DNA of 64,000 nucleotides from Sporobacter sp038405045 (GCA_038405045.1 JBBZIV010000002.1:372001-436000), one strand, 5' to 3'; counted from the stretch's first letter, positions 48,974 through 58,937 are shown. A program made the numbers and translations. Notes: generated by a model not told the origin, from the letters alone.

Positions 48974-51013
48974 ATGAAGAGATCAGATATCGCAACAAGC
49001 GTCCTCGTCCTCGGCATCATCATGATCATCATTCTGCCGCTGCCGACGTGGTTGTTTGACGCTTTGCTCATCATGAACATCATGATATCTCTTTTCATCA
49101 TGCTCACGACGCTGCTCATAAAAGAAGCACTCGAATTTTCCGTCCTGCCGACGCTGCTGCTCATCACAACGCTTTTCCGTCTCTCGCTCAACCTCTCCTC
49201 CGTCAAGCTGATTCTCGGCAATGGGGGTGATGCCGGAGAAGTCATCGCCACGTTCGGCTCTTTTGTCATCCGCGGCAATCTCGTCGTCGGTATCGTCGCG
49301 TTCGTCGTCATCGTCGCCATTCAGTTCATCGTCATTACGAAAGGTGCCGAGCGTGTTTCCGAAGTGGCCGCCCGTTTTACGCTTGACGCGATGCCCGGCA
49401 AGCAGATGGCGATTGACGCGGATCTGAACACCGGCGCCATTGATGAGGCCACCGCCAGAAAACGGCGGTCGGATATTCAGCGCGAGGCCGACTTTTACGG
49501 GGCCATGGACGGCGCGAGCAAGTTTATCAAAGGTGACGCGATTATTTCGATCATCATCATCATCGTCAACATCGTCGGCGGTCTCGTCGTCGGCCTGACG
49601 ATGGAGCATATGGACATCTCAAAGGCCGTCAGCGTCTATACGCTGGCAACCGTTGGTGACGGTCTCGTCAGCCAGATACCGGCGCTGCTCATTTCCACCT
49701 CGACCGGTATCGTCGTTACACGCTCGGCGTCCGACGCAAGCTTCGGCGTCGACCTGACAAAGCAGCTGTTGTCAAATCCCAACGCCATGCTCATTTGCGG
49801 CGGTATCCTGCTCGCGATGTGCCTCATCCCGGGTTTTCCAAAAGTACAGATTCTGGTCATTGCCGCCGTTTTGATCGGCGGCGGCCTGTATTTGCGCCGG
49901 AGTATCCGTAAAAAAACGGAGCAGCCGCCTGAGCCCGACGCCGTCAAGGAGCGCGCCGATGAAAAGCGCAAACCAGAAAACGTGTTAAACCTTCTTCAAG
50001 TGGAACAGCTTGAGCTGGAGTTCGGGTACGGTATCGTCCCGATGGTGGATGTCAGCCTCGGCGGTGATCTCCTAGACCGCATCATCATGATCCGCCGTCA
50101 GTGCGCCATCGACCTCGGCATCGTCCTTCCGTCAGTCCGCATGCGGGACAATGTGCGCCTCGTGACGAACGAATATAAAATACTTATCAAAGGTATTGAG
50201 GTCGCCCGTGGCGAAATCATGCCAGACCATTATCTAGCCATCAATTCCGATGGCGTCGAGGAGACGATCACCGGCATTGAGACAATCGAGCCGACGTTTG
50301 GCCTGCCCGCCTTGTGGATTACGAAAAAACAGCGCGAAAAAGCAGAGCTGCTCGGTTATACGACGATTGACCCGCCGTCCGTTATCACAACGCATTTGAT
50401 GGAGGTTATCAAAGCCCACAGCAGTGAGCTGATGAGCCGCCAGCAGGTTCAGATGCTCATTGAGAACCTTTCCCAACAGCAGCCGGCCCTTGTGGAAGAG
50501 GTCGTGCCGAAAATGTTCTCATACGGCGATATTCAGAAGGTCTTTGTTCGGCTCCTGCGGGAGAATATTCCCATTAAAAACCTTGCAACGATTATCGAGA
50601 CACTCGCCGAATACGGCAGCATGACGAAAAATCCCGACGAGCTGACTGAATATGTCCGCCAGAACCTCGCGCGTGTCATCACAAACCGGTTTTTAACGGG
50701 CGAGGATGTCGGCGTTATCGCGCTCGACGCGCAGGTCGAACAGCTCATCGCCGAGAAAACAAAACGGACGGAGTCGGGCATGGTGACGGTATTAGAACCG
50801 TCCCAACTGCAAAGTATCTTCAAAAACACGCGGGAGACGATCGACGATCTGACTGTTCAGGGCAAAAAAGCCGTCGCGCTGACGGCCCCGGCCATCCGGC
50901 CGCGCTTTAAAAAGCTGATCGAGCAGATTGCCCCGAACCTGACGGTTCTCTCATATGCTGAAGTCGAACAGAGCATGGAACTGCACATTGAAAGCATCAT
51001 CAGGCTGACGTGA
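48974..51013 (+). CDS. flhA: Flagellar export gate protein FlhA
   Basis: 679 residues, eight membrane segments in the N-terminal half and a cytosolic C-terminal domain. The FHIPEP signature is VSEVAARFTLDAMPGKQMAIDADLNTG. ATG 48974 has AAAGG nine bases upstream; GTG 48968 is an alternative. flhF and flhG, usual next neighbours, do not follow; a PilZ gene does. Confidence 0.97.
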   Translation: MKRSDIATSVLVLGIIMIIILPLPTWLFDALLIMNIMISLFIMLTTLLIKEALEFSVLPTLLLITTLFRLSLNLSSVKLILGNGGDAGEVIATFGSFVIRGNLVVGIVAFVVIVAIQFIVITKGAERVSEVAARFTLDAMPGKQMAIDADLNTGAIDEATARKRRSDIQREADFYGAMDGASKFIKGDAIISIIIIIVNIVGGLVVGLTMEHMDISKAVSVYTLATVGDGLVSQIPALLISTSTGIVVTRSASDASFGVDLTKQLLSNPNAMLICGGILLAMCLIPGFPKVQILVIAAVLIGGGLYLRRSIRKKTEQPPEPDAVKERADEKRKPENVLNLLQVEQLELEFGYGIVPMVDVSLGGDLLDRIIMIRRQCAIDLGIVLPSVRMRDNVRLVTNEYKILIKGIEVARGEIMPDHYLAINSDGVEETITGIETIEPTFGLPALWITKKQREKAELLGYTTIDPPSVITTHLMEVIKAHSSELMSRQQVQMLIENLSQQQPALVEEVVPKMFSYGDIQKVFVRLLRENIPIKNLATIIETLAEYGSMTKNPDELTEYVRQNLARVITNRFLTGEDVGVIALDAQVEQLIAEKTKRTESGMVTVLEPSQLQSIFKNTRETIDDLTVQGKKAVALTAPAIRPRFKKLIEQIAPNLTVLSYAEVEQSMELHIESIIRLT

Positions 51014-51055
51014 TGTCACGAGATTGCATGATAATAAAAAATCGGGGTGAAGCGG

Positions 51056-51730
51056 TTGAACCTGGAGAATATTTTAAAAACCGGCAATGAGGTTCGTGTC
51101 AAAAGCGGGACGGAGACATTTATTTCAACGATCGACGACATTACCGGTGAGACGACGTTTACGATTCTCACGCCGTTTGCCAAGGGGCATCAGCTTCAGG
51201 TGAAGCAGGGCGAGACATTTTCCCTCTCCTGTGTCACAGAGCGCGGGATATATATGTTTGAGGCGCAAGTACTAACGATAGATGATTCGTCTCATGTCAT
51301 GGTCATTCACCTGCGCGTTATGGGAGACGTCCGGCGCGTTCAGCGGCGGCAGGCATTCCGCGTCCGTGAGAATATCGCCGTCAACGCGCGTATAAAATCC
51401 ACCGATAAAAATCCGGACGGCAAATGGGTCAAAACAAATACGATTGATATCGCCGAACTTGGCTTACTTCTTCGGTTTGATGAAAATTGTGATTATGGAC
51501 AGGAGATGGAGCTGTCTCTGCGCATCAATATGTTCGGGATCAACGAAGTTATTCCGAAGGTCAAGGGCACGGTTGTACGCTGTGTTTCAACACGGAACAA
51601 AGAATTTGGCTACCTTCTCGGCATTAAGTTCGAGGATCTGCCGGAAAAGGCAAGAGATGCGCTTATCCGGCTCGTTGTTTTAAGCCAGCGTAACAAGCTG
51701 ACTTATAAAAACGTCAAAAAGCTGCGCTGA
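51056..51730 (+). CDS. PilZ-domain protein, YcgR/YpfB type flagellar brake candidate
   Basis: About 224 residues. N-terminal YcgR-like domain (1-~95) then a PilZ domain opened by RRVQRRQAFRVRENI (RxxxR switch) and continued by DIAELGLLLRF, in which the D/NxSxxG motif is modified to DIAELG. PilZ proteins bind cyclic-di-GMP; YcgR-type members slow the motor. TTG 51056 fits GGGG eight bases upstream; GTG 51047 is an alternative. Confidence 0.88.
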   Translation: MNLENILKTGNEVRVKSGTETFISTIDDITGETTFTILTPFAKGHQLQVKQGETFSLSCVTERGIYMFEAQVLTIDDSSHVMVIHLRVMGDVRRVQRRQAFRVRENIAVNARIKSTDKNPDGKWVKTNTIDIAELGLLLRFDENCDYGQEMELSLRINMFGINEVIPKVKGTVVRCVSTRNKEFGYLLGIKFEDLPEKARDALIRLVVLSQRNKLTYKNVKKLR

Positions 51731-51815
51731 TTGACCGGCACGTTTGAAAACGGCGGACGGCGGAAAAGCGTCAAACCGACTATTGTGCCGCGGTGACGGC
51801 AGATTGGGGCGTCAA

Positions 51816-52559
51816 ATGGGAACAGAGGATTTGACGAATGTTGATGACCTTTGGGAAAAATATTTTGATACCGGAAACCCTGACATCAAAAATCAGATCA
51901 TCTCGCATTATCTGTATATCGTCGGCATTATTGTCAAGCGGCTTCTGCCGCAGTATAAGGATTACAGTGAGAAGGATGAGCTGATGAGCTGCGGTGTTCT
52001 GGGGCTTATCGACGCGGTCAATAAATTTGACCGTTCGTTCGGCGTCAAGTTTCAGACATACGCCACCGTGCGCATTCGCGGTGAAATCATTGACTACATG
52101 CGAAAGCAAGACTGGGCGCCGTCAAGCCTGCGGAAAAAAATCAGCAGCATTCAAAAGGCATATGAAAGCCTGGAAGCGGAGCTTAACAGAAGGCCGACGG
52201 AGGAGGAAATTGCCGATTACCTCGGCGTGAAGGAATCGCTCATCCAAAAGGTCATGCACAAAACGCACATGTTCAACCTCGTCTATTTCGAGTCCATGCT
52301 CTATGAAAAAGAGACAGAAGGATTTCAGGAACCGACAAAAAACGACCCTTACCAGAAGATTGAAAGCGAAGTCATGTCAGAGGCGCTTAAAAAGCTCATC
52401 GATTCGCTTCCGGAGCGGGAGAAAATGGTTATTACGCTCCATTACTACGAAGGGCTCACGATGAAGAGCATCGCCAAAATCCTGCAGATATCCGAGTCGC
52501 GCGTCTCGCAGATTCACTCCCGTATTCTCATGGAAATGCGATTAGTTCTTGACAATTGA
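51816..52559 (+). CDS. fliA: Flagellar sigma factor FliA (sigma-28, SigD)
   Basis: 247 residues. Region 2: ELMSCGVLGLIDAVNKFDRSFGVKFQTYATVRIRGEIIDYMRKQDWAP; region 3: PTEEEIADYLGV; region 4: LPEREKMVITLHYYEGLTMKSIAKILQISESRVSQIHSRIL. It directs RNA polymerase to the late flagellar promoters seen at 16.7 and 31.4 kb. ATG 51816 is preferred to an upstream in-frame ATG (51744) on ribosome-site and family length. Confidence 0.97.
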   Translation: MGTEDLTNVDDLWEKYFDTGNPDIKNQIISHYLYIVGIIVKRLLPQYKDYSEKDELMSCGVLGLIDAVNKFDRSFGVKFQTYATVRIRGEIIDYMRKQDWAPSSLRKKISSIQKAYESLEAELNRRPTEEEIADYLGVKESLIQKVMHKTHMFNLVYFESMLYEKETEGFQEPTKNDPYQKIESEVMSEALKKLIDSLPEREKMVITLHYYEGLTMKSIAKILQISESRVSQIHSRILMEMRLVLDN

Positions 52560-52763
52560 TTACGACAGTGTAGGGCATATTCAAACAAGACAAATAAAGT
52601 CTATTTTAAGCGACTAAATTTAAGCAAAATGTACAAATAGTAAAAAAATTCTCAGTGACAATATTTATAAAGGAAAAAAATAACGATATGTATGGTATGG
52701 ATTGGTTAGCATCTGCCTTGACGGGTGCAGGCCGCCCGTGCTGTCATACCGGGGGAGGTATTT

Positions 52764-53528
52764 ATGGTACGCGGCTTATATACGTCGGCAACAGGCATGA
52801 ACGTCCAGCGCAACAAAATGGATGTCCTGACCAATAATATCGTCAACGCCGAGACAACAGGCTTCAAGGCCGACACGCTCGTCACCTCCACCTTCGACCA
52901 GGTGATGCTCCAGCGCATTAATGACCCGAACATCAACATTCTCGGCGCGCCCGATGTCGGGGGGTACGACTACGGCACGCATGTTGACGAGCTTGTCACC
53001 GATTTTTCGGGCGGCACGCTGGAAGTGACGGACCGGTCAACGGACATCGCCCTCACGGGAAACGGTTTTTTTACGGTTGAAACAGCCGACGGCCAGATTC
53101 GCTATACAAAGAGCGGCAACTTCACGGTCAATGCCGACGGTTATCTCGTCACCCAGGATGGTGATTTTGTCCTCGGCGAGAAGGGGCGTATTAAAGTCGG
53201 TTCAAGCGACTTCTCTGTTTCCGCGCAGGGAGATGTGACGGGGGATGCGGCAACGCCGGACAAACTGAGACTTGCCACGTTCACTGATTTGACAGTTCTG
53301 CGCAAGGCGGGCAATAACCTTTACTATCCCTACGGAGGTGCTGCGCCTGTTACCGCTACGGACACGGTTGTTCACCAAGGCGTGCTGGAGGGGTCCAACG
53401 TCGATATTTCAGGTGAAATGGTTGACATGGTTTCTGTATATCGAAAATATGAGGCTAACCAGAAGCTCGTGAGTATGACAGACAAATCGCTCGAGATGGC
53501 CGTTAACCTCGGCAGAGTTGGAGGGTAA
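52764..53528 (+). CDS. flgF: Flagellar basal-body rod protein FlgF/FlhO type
   Basis: 254 residues. MVRGLYTSATGMNVQRNKMDVLTNNIVNAETTGFKAD and the C-terminal GVLEGSNVDISGEMVDMVSVYRKYEANQKLVSMTDKSL are FlgE/F/G-family. GGGGAGG precedes the ATG. A 204-base AT-rich gap after fliA has no clear promoter. This copy and the next form the distal rod (FlhO/FlhP in Bacillus); the assignment between F and G is by order. Confidence 0.88.
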   Translation: MVRGLYTSATGMNVQRNKMDVLTNNIVNAETTGFKADTLVTSTFDQVMLQRINDPNINILGAPDVGGYDYGTHVDELVTDFSGGTLEVTDRSTDIALTGNGFFTVETADGQIRYTKSGNFTVNADGYLVTQDGDFVLGEKGRIKVGSSDFSVSAQGDVTGDAATPDKLRLATFTDLTVLRKAGNNLYYPYGGAAPVTATDTVVHQGVLEGSNVDISGEMVDMVSVYRKYEANQKLVSMTDKSLEMAVNLGRVGG

Positions 53529-53533
53529 GCGGT

Positions 53534-54295
53534 ATGCAATCGTTATTCACGGCCGCATCCGGCCTATCTAGCCAGCAAAAGCGTCTTGAAACACTGGCAG
53601 CCAATGTTGCCAACGCGAGCACGCCGGGCTATAAAGCCGCGCGCGTTGATTTTAAGGATGCGCTGTATAATAGCATGACCGATCCCGTCTTGCTTGACAG
53701 CGCCCAAAACAATTTGCTCTCCGGCTGCGGTGTCATTGTGAACGACACCGCTGTGGATTACAGCGGCGGCGCACTCCTTCAGACAGGTTCGCCGCTCGAT
53801 ATGGCCATTGAGGGGAACGGCTTCTTTCAGGTGCAAAACAGCGGCGGCGAGGTTTTTTACACACGCAGCGGCAGTTTTCAGATTTCGGTGACGGATAGCG
53901 GCAATTATCTTGTGACACCGGAAGGATATTTCGTTCTCGATCAGAAGGGTGAGAAAATAAAGCTGCCGGATGGGGCAGCGAGCTTTCGGGTTGCGTCAAA
54001 CGGCGAATTATCGACGGACTCGGGTACGCCTTTTGCAACACTCGGCATTGTAGATTTCGCAAACCCGAACGGTTTGGCACCGGCCGGCGCAACCTGCTTC
54101 ACCGCAACGGCGGCCGCAGGGCAAGGCGTACCTGTTGCCGATGCCCATATCGTCCAAGGGAGTCTCGAGGGCTCCAACGTCAATCTCGCCCAGGAAATGA
54201 CGCTTTTAATCCGCGCGCAGCGCGCTTATTCGCTCGCCAGCCGCGCACTTCAAACCTCAGACGATATGCTGGGTCTTGCAAACAATATGCATTAG
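53534..54295 (+). CDS. flgG: Flagellar basal-body rod protein FlgG/FlhP type
   Basis: 253 residues. MQSLFTAASGLSSQQKRLETLAANVANASTPGYKAARVDF and C-terminal GSLEGSNVNLAQEMTLLIRAQRAYSLASRALQTSDDMLGLAN. It starts 5 bases after the preceding rod gene. Paralogue of it, with which it forms the distal rod. Confidence 0.9.
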   Translation: MQSLFTAASGLSSQQKRLETLAANVANASTPGYKAARVDFKDALYNSMTDPVLLDSAQNNLLSGCGVIVNDTAVDYSGGALLQTGSPLDMAIEGNGFFQVQNSGGEVFYTRSGSFQISVTDSGNYLVTPEGYFVLDQKGEKIKLPDGAASFRVASNGELSTDSGTPFATLGIVDFANPNGLAPAGATCFTATAAAGQGVPVADAHIVQGSLEGSNVNLAQEMTLLIRAQRAYSLASRALQTSDDMLGLANNMH

Positions 54296-54320
54296 TATTA
54301 TTCTATTCGGAGGGACTCCT

Positions 54321-54761
54321 GTGGCTATCAGTGTATGTGAATACTGCAGAAAACCATTTAACAGCTACGGCGCAACACTGTGCGCCGACTGCTCAAAGAC
54401 CATTGACGAGGCGTATCTTAAAGCCCGGAAATTCATTTACATGAACCCGGATAAGGCGGATTTCATTTCAATTACTGAGGAGACGGGCATTGCGGAAAAA
54501 GCGCTCTCCTATCTGATCAACAAAGGCCGGATTGAAATCAGCGGGAAAAATGGCGAGGGGGCCGGTAAGTGCCGCGCCTGCGGAAAGGAAATCAGTTCCG
54601 GCACCGTTTGTCAGTCGTGCCTGGGAAAGATAATGGCCGAGAAGATAAAGGCCGGTACGGAGAGTAATGAAGATCAGAAAAAGCAAGTGCCGTCGTCTGA
54701 CAGGAAAAAAACAATCCCAACGTCGTTTGGTGCCTTGAAAGAGCATTATCTTGGAAAGTGA
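54321..54761 (+). CDS. YvyF-like flagellar operon protein (zinc-finger-like)
   Basis: 146 residues. Two CxxC pairs form a first zinc-ribbon (CEYCRKPF, CADC) and a second two pairs (CRACGKEI, CQSC); a helical HTH-like middle (DFISITEETGIAEKALSYLINKGRIEI) lies between. This matches the YvyF family upstream of flgM. It starts at GTG 54321 with GGAGG seven bases upstream. It may regulate FlgM/FliA, but its function is not settled. Confidence 0.88.
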   Translation: MAISVCEYCRKPFNSYGATLCADCSKTIDEAYLKARKFIYMNPDKADFISITEETGIAEKALSYLINKGRIEISGKNGEGAGKCRACGKEISSGTVCQSCLGKIMAEKIKAGTESNEDQKKQVPSSDRKKTIPTSFGALKEHYLGK

Positions 54762-54771
54762 GTGATTGATG

Positions 54772-55065
54772 ATGAAAATTAATTCTGTCTCGCAGAATGA
54801 CGCCATCTCAAAATACGTCCATACCGTCAACAGCAAGCCGACACCGGCAGCCGTCAAAACGGGGATTAACGACAGCGTCGAGCTGTCTGAAGGCGCGCAG
54901 AAGTATGCCGCGCTTTTGAAAGCGGCGAAAGACTCGATGGACAGCCCGGGGACGGAGGAGGCCAGAGCGGCCGACATTATGGCCCGGATGAACAATAATA
55001 GTTACAATGTCCCGACAGGGGATGTCGTCGGCAGCATCATGAGCGGGATTCCGACGCATATTTAA
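54772..55065 (+). CDS. flgM: Anti-sigma-28 factor FlgM
   Basis: 97 residues. Disordered, polar N-terminus and the C-terminal sigma-binding region: DSVELSEGAQKYAALLKAAKD, then IMARMNNNSYNVPTGDVVGSIM. It holds FliA inactive until exported through the finished hook. Three adjacent starts (TTG 54766, ATG 54769, ATG 54772) are possible. Confidence 0.94.
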   Translation: MKINSVSQNDAISKYVHTVNSKPTPAAVKTGINDSVELSEGAQKYAALLKAAKDSMDSPGTEEARAADIMARMNNNSYNVPTGDVVGSIMSGIPTHI

Positions 55066-55073
55066 GTGCGCTG

Positions 55074-55586
55074 ATGAAAGAATTATCACAAATTGCAGAA
55101 ACGCTGCTTGACGGTATGGCAGGGTCATACGATCTTCTGTGTCAGCTTCAGGAAATTGCCGCCGAGAAGGAGACTTGCCTGACGACGGGTGACATTGAGG
55201 GGCTGCGCCGCGTCACGGAGCAGGAGGAAGAGCTTCTGCAAGTCCTGAATCATGAAGAAAAAGAGAGAGCAAAGAATGCCGAGGCACTGTCACAGGCCGT
55301 CGGTGTTTTTGACAAAAACACACGGCTGAAGGAGATTGTTGAAAAAATCGAAGATACTGCGCTTCGATCAAGGCTCGACAAGGCCAGAGAGCGTCTCGTC
55401 GAAGCCATCTCGGTGTTGACATCTCGCAACGATCGGCTCGAGGCCCTTTTGCAGCAGCAGATTGGCTATACCGATTTTATGCTCAACCTGCTCATCCGCC
55501 CACAAAAAACGACGCATACGTACGACGGCCAGGGCAGCCGCCAGGAAGAGTCGGGCAGCTTGGGGCTGTTGGATTTCCATGTTTGA
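55074..55586 (+). CDS. flgN: Flagellar chaperone FlgN
   Basis: 170 residues, helical and charged: ELLQVLNHEEKERAKNAEALSQAVGVF, then LVEAISVLTSRNDRLEALLQQQIGYTDFMLNLL, the FlgN C-terminal helix. It delivers FlgK and FlgL to export. Nine bases after flgM, just ahead of flgK. Confidence 0.9.
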   Translation: MKELSQIAETLLDGMAGSYDLLCQLQEIAAEKETCLTTGDIEGLRRVTEQEEELLQVLNHEEKERAKNAEALSQAVGVFDKNTRLKEIVEKIEDTALRSRLDKARERLVEAISVLTSRNDRLEALLQQQIGYTDFMLNLLIRPQKTTHTYDGQGSRQEESGSLGLLDFHV

Positions 55587-55686
55587 CAGGCTCAATCAGC
55601 CGAAATAAAGGCGTTTTATCAGCACCTGCGCGTGGTAAAACGGTTTAAGACACAGCCGGTGCGCAGCGGCGGATTGGACGGACCAT

Positions 55687-57450
55687 ATGTCATCTACCTT
55701 CGGCTCGTTTGAAATTGCACGGTCGGGTCTCTCCGTCGCCATGCAGCAGTTGAGCGTGACGGAGCAGAATATATCCAACGCCAACACGGAAGGGTATACG
55801 CGCCAAAGACTTCTGACGAAAGCAAAATCCTCCTCAAGCGACGGTTACTTGATCAGCCAGCTCAATAAGGCAAACGTCGGACAGGGCGTTGCGGCAACAG
55901 GAATTCAGCAGATCAGAAGCTATTATCTCGACCAGCAGTTCAGAACGCTCAACACAAATTATATGTACAGCACAACGCGCGACGGCGCGCTGACATATCT
56001 CACGGGCCTTGTCAACGAGCTTGATGAGAACAGCGGCCTGACAACGGCCATCGGGAACTTCTATTCGGCACTGAGTTCATTTTCTGCGGACACGTCGAGC
56101 AAGGAATACAGGACGAATGTCCAGCAGCAGGCGCTTGCCATGACGTCGAGCTTCAACAACGTCTATGAGGAAATGCAAAGCCTCTGGAAAGAGCAGAACG
56201 ACAGCATGACGACCGTCGCCTCGGAGATTAATTCCGTCGCCCAAAAGATCGCTGATTTAAACAATGCCATTGCCAGAACCGTTCAGACCGGCGGTTCATC
56301 CAACGAGCTCAATGACCAGCGCAACCTTCTGCTGGACGAGCTGGCCGGGTACGCGAACATATCCTACAGTCTCAACGCGGGCAATGACAGTATGCTCGAT
56401 GTTCGTATCGGCGGCCTTTTGCTTGTTGACGGCGTCACGACAAACCCCATTACCGCCGACAGCCCCGCATCACATGTGGCGGACATTGACAGCCTGACGG
56501 CACAGATTGCCGCTGTCAATTCACAGGTTGAGGCCGGCTCTGTAACACCATCCGATGGCCAAACGGCTATCGCCGCTCTCGTGACGCAGCTCGGCCAGTA
56601 CATGACTGTTTCATCGTCATTAAACGCCGACAATCCGGACCTGACCGACGTGACGTTTAACGGCGCTGCCCTCGTCAGCGGTACGACGGCAACAGGAGCG
56701 GCTGACGCCGTTGCAAATAACCTGACGGCTTGGGTTGAATTTAACCGCAGCAATCTGGCACTTGACGGCAGCGACTTGAGCATCCAAAGCGGGACGCTGA
56801 CAGGCGGCCAGCTCTACGCCAACATGGAAATGGTGGAAAGCCAGGATGCGAGAACGCCGGGCATTCCGTATTATATGGCGCAGGTCAATTCATTCGTGCG
56901 GGATATGGCAGAGCATATTAACACGATTCATCAAGGCGGCTGGACATATCCTGATGGGACGACAGCCAGCCGGTCAGGCGTCAGCTTTTTTAACGTTCCA
57001 TCCTCTGTGGACGGTTTGGGGAACACCGTATACGACTATTCAAAGGTCAATGCGGGCAACTTTACGCTCAGCAGTGATGTGCTTTCCAGTGTATACAATA
57101 TTGCAGGCTCGTCGCAGCAGATTTCTTTAAGCGGCAGTTCATCGAATTCGGGTAATAATGTCAAGGCGCTGGCTCTTATCAATGACCTTTCTGACAGCGG
57201 CTATTACGACAAGCTTAACAGTATCGTTTTGAATCTCGCCGTTGTGGCCAATACAGGGGAGAGTGTCACGAGCACTAGAAAATCAGTGCTTGACAGTGTC
57301 GATACACAAAGGCAGTCCATGTCTTCCGTTTCGACAGACGAGGAGACGACGAATCTCATCATCTTCCAGCAGACTTACGCCGCGTGCGCGAAAGCCATAT
57401 CCGTCCTGGACAATATGCTCGATACGCTAATTAACGCAATGGGCCGCTAG
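55687..57450 (+). CDS. flgK: Hook-filament junction protein FlgK (HAP1)
   Basis: 587 residues. STFGSFEIARSGLSVAMQQLSVTEQNISNANTEGYTRQR is the FlgK opening, and VSTDEETTNLIIFQQTYAACAKAISVLDNMLDTLINAMG the C-terminus. It joins hook to filament. A weak ribosome site (GGATTGGACGGA) precedes the ATG; a 100-base gap after flgN shows no promoter. Confidence 0.96.
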   Translation: MSSTFGSFEIARSGLSVAMQQLSVTEQNISNANTEGYTRQRLLTKAKSSSSDGYLISQLNKANVGQGVAATGIQQIRSYYLDQQFRTLNTNYMYSTTRDGALTYLTGLVNELDENSGLTTAIGNFYSALSSFSADTSSKEYRTNVQQQALAMTSSFNNVYEEMQSLWKEQNDSMTTVASEINSVAQKIADLNNAIARTVQTGGSSNELNDQRNLLLDELAGYANISYSLNAGNDSMLDVRIGGLLLVDGVTTNPITADSPASHVADIDSLTAQIAAVNSQVEAGSVTPSDGQTAIAALVTQLGQYMTVSSSLNADNPDLTDVTFNGAALVSGTTATGAADAVANNLTAWVEFNRSNLALDGSDLSIQSGTLTGGQLYANMEMVESQDARTPGIPYYMAQVNSFVRDMAEHINTIHQGGWTYPDGTTASRSGVSFFNVPSSVDGLGNTVYDYSKVNAGNFTLSSDVLSSVYNIAGSSQQISLSGSSSNSGNNVKALALINDLSDSGYYDKLNSIVLNLAVVANTGESVTSTRKSVLDSVDTQRQSMSSVSTDEETTNLIIFQQTYAACAKAISVLDNMLDTLINAMGR

Positions 57451-57492
57451 CTTCCGAACAGCGTTAACAGATGATGGAGGAGGTGTTTTGCT

Positions 57493-58902
57493 TTGAGAAT
57501 CACAAATGCCATGATGGCGGGCAAATTTTTGTCTGAGTCAAACGATGCGCTCAACAGAGTCAGTAAGTATCAGTCGCAGGTGGATACGTCTAAAAAAATC
57601 TCCGGCATTTCAGATGACCCGCATGCCACGCTTGCAACGCTGCGGGCACGCAACAGGCTGACGAATCTGGCACTTTATCAAAGCAACATTCAAACGGCCT
57701 CCAGTTACCTGACAGAAGCTGAGTCAGTCGCCAATGAGCTCAATGAGATTATTCAATCGGCATATGGTGATATTATTACGGCAAACGACGGGTCAAAAAC
57801 CCAAAGCGAACTGTCGGCCATCTCGGAAGACCTGAAAAACCTCCGCAATGAGGTCTTATCAATCGGCAATACGACGCTCGGAACAAGCTATATTTTCGGC
57901 GGCTTCAATTATACGGGCAGCACAAACGGCGTTACAAAAACACCGCCGTTTTCCACCAGCAGCGCAACGGGGGATGTCCTCTATAACGGCATCAATCTCT
58001 CACAGGTCGCCTGGAAGGACGATTTTGACAATGGCGTTTCTGTTATGACGAACTTACAGGGCAAAGCCAATGCCATTATCGCCGCCTTTTCAACGACTGC
58101 ATCCGACAGCTATAACCTGACGCAGGCCACAACAGCGCTCGGCGACCTCAATGATCTTGTCACGGCAGGAAATACCGCCTTAAACGCGGCCAAGTCGTTC
58201 GGCGCAGACCCCGCTTCGGCGGAATATACGGGGCTTAAAACAGTCATCGACGGCTTGGCGGGTATCGCGGCAGACCTTTACACCGAAACATCGAAAGAAC
58301 TCGCGGCCGACCCGGCCGACACCACAAACAAATTCAGCGCAACGGCTGTTCAGACGCTCCTGAATAATGCCGCCGCTTATCTGACCGACCCGGGCACTGG
58401 CTCGGCACTCGATAACGCCATGGCACAGCTCGGCACTGTTGTGACGATCCCGGCCGCCACACAGGCGGCTATGACTGCAGAAGCCGCCAACAGGACGACA
58501 ATGCAGATCGGCACATCACAGACGATTGACATGACACTCACAGGCCTTGACCTTTTTGGAACAGGGAAAGACAATATCTATCATGTGCTGACAAAATGCA
58601 TTAAAATGCTCGACGGCGGTATGACGCCCGATTTAGATGGCATGACGACAGCGCTGCAGTCGGCACAGTCGTCAGTTTTAAACCTGCAGACGAAAATCGG
58701 CGCTTCGCAGAACAGGTTGACGCTTGTTGGAAGCCGTTACCAAACGAACGAGCTCAATTATACGAAAATGCGTTCCGACGCGGAGGATGCCGACATGGCA
58801 GAGACCGCGATGAACCTGGCGACGGCACAGTCGGTCTACAATGCCGCACTGGCCGGTGGCGCGAAAATCCTGCAGACATCGCTGATTGATTTTCTCAAAT
58901 AA
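57493..58902 (+). CDS. flgL: Hook-filament junction protein FlgL (HAP3)
   Basis: 469 residues, longer than typical FlgL (~300). N-terminus RITNAMMAGKFLSESNDALNRVSKYQSQVDTSKKISGISDDP and C-terminus QNRLTLVGSRYQTNELNYTKMRSDAEDADMAETAMNL are conserved flagellin-like ends; the middle ~150 extra residues form an Ala/Thr-rich insertion. It starts at TTG 57493 with AGGAGG nine bases upstream. Confidence 0.95.
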   Translation: MRITNAMMAGKFLSESNDALNRVSKYQSQVDTSKKISGISDDPHATLATLRARNRLTNLALYQSNIQTASSYLTEAESVANELNEIIQSAYGDIITANDGSKTQSELSAISEDLKNLRNEVLSIGNTTLGTSYIFGGFNYTGSTNGVTKTPPFSTSSATGDVLYNGINLSQVAWKDDFDNGVSVMTNLQGKANAIIAAFSTTASDSYNLTQATTALGDLNDLVTAGNTALNAAKSFGADPASAEYTGLKTVIDGLAGIAADLYTETSKELAADPADTTNKFSATAVQTLLNNAAAYLTDPGTGSALDNAMAQLGTVVTIPAATQAAMTAEAANRTTMQIGTSQTIDMTLTGLDLFGTGKDNIYHVLTKCIKMLDGGMTPDLDGMTTALQSAQSSVLNLQTKIGASQNRLTLVGSRYQTNELNYTKMRSDAEDADMAETAMNLATAQSVYNAALAGGAKILQTSLIDFLK

Positions 58903-58937
58903 AAGATAAAAGCGCAACGCTCGTCAGGAGGATTTGT

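Noticed and set aside
52655..52837. 60-codon frame between fliA and flgF
   Set aside because: It overlaps the flgF start in another frame and has no family features.
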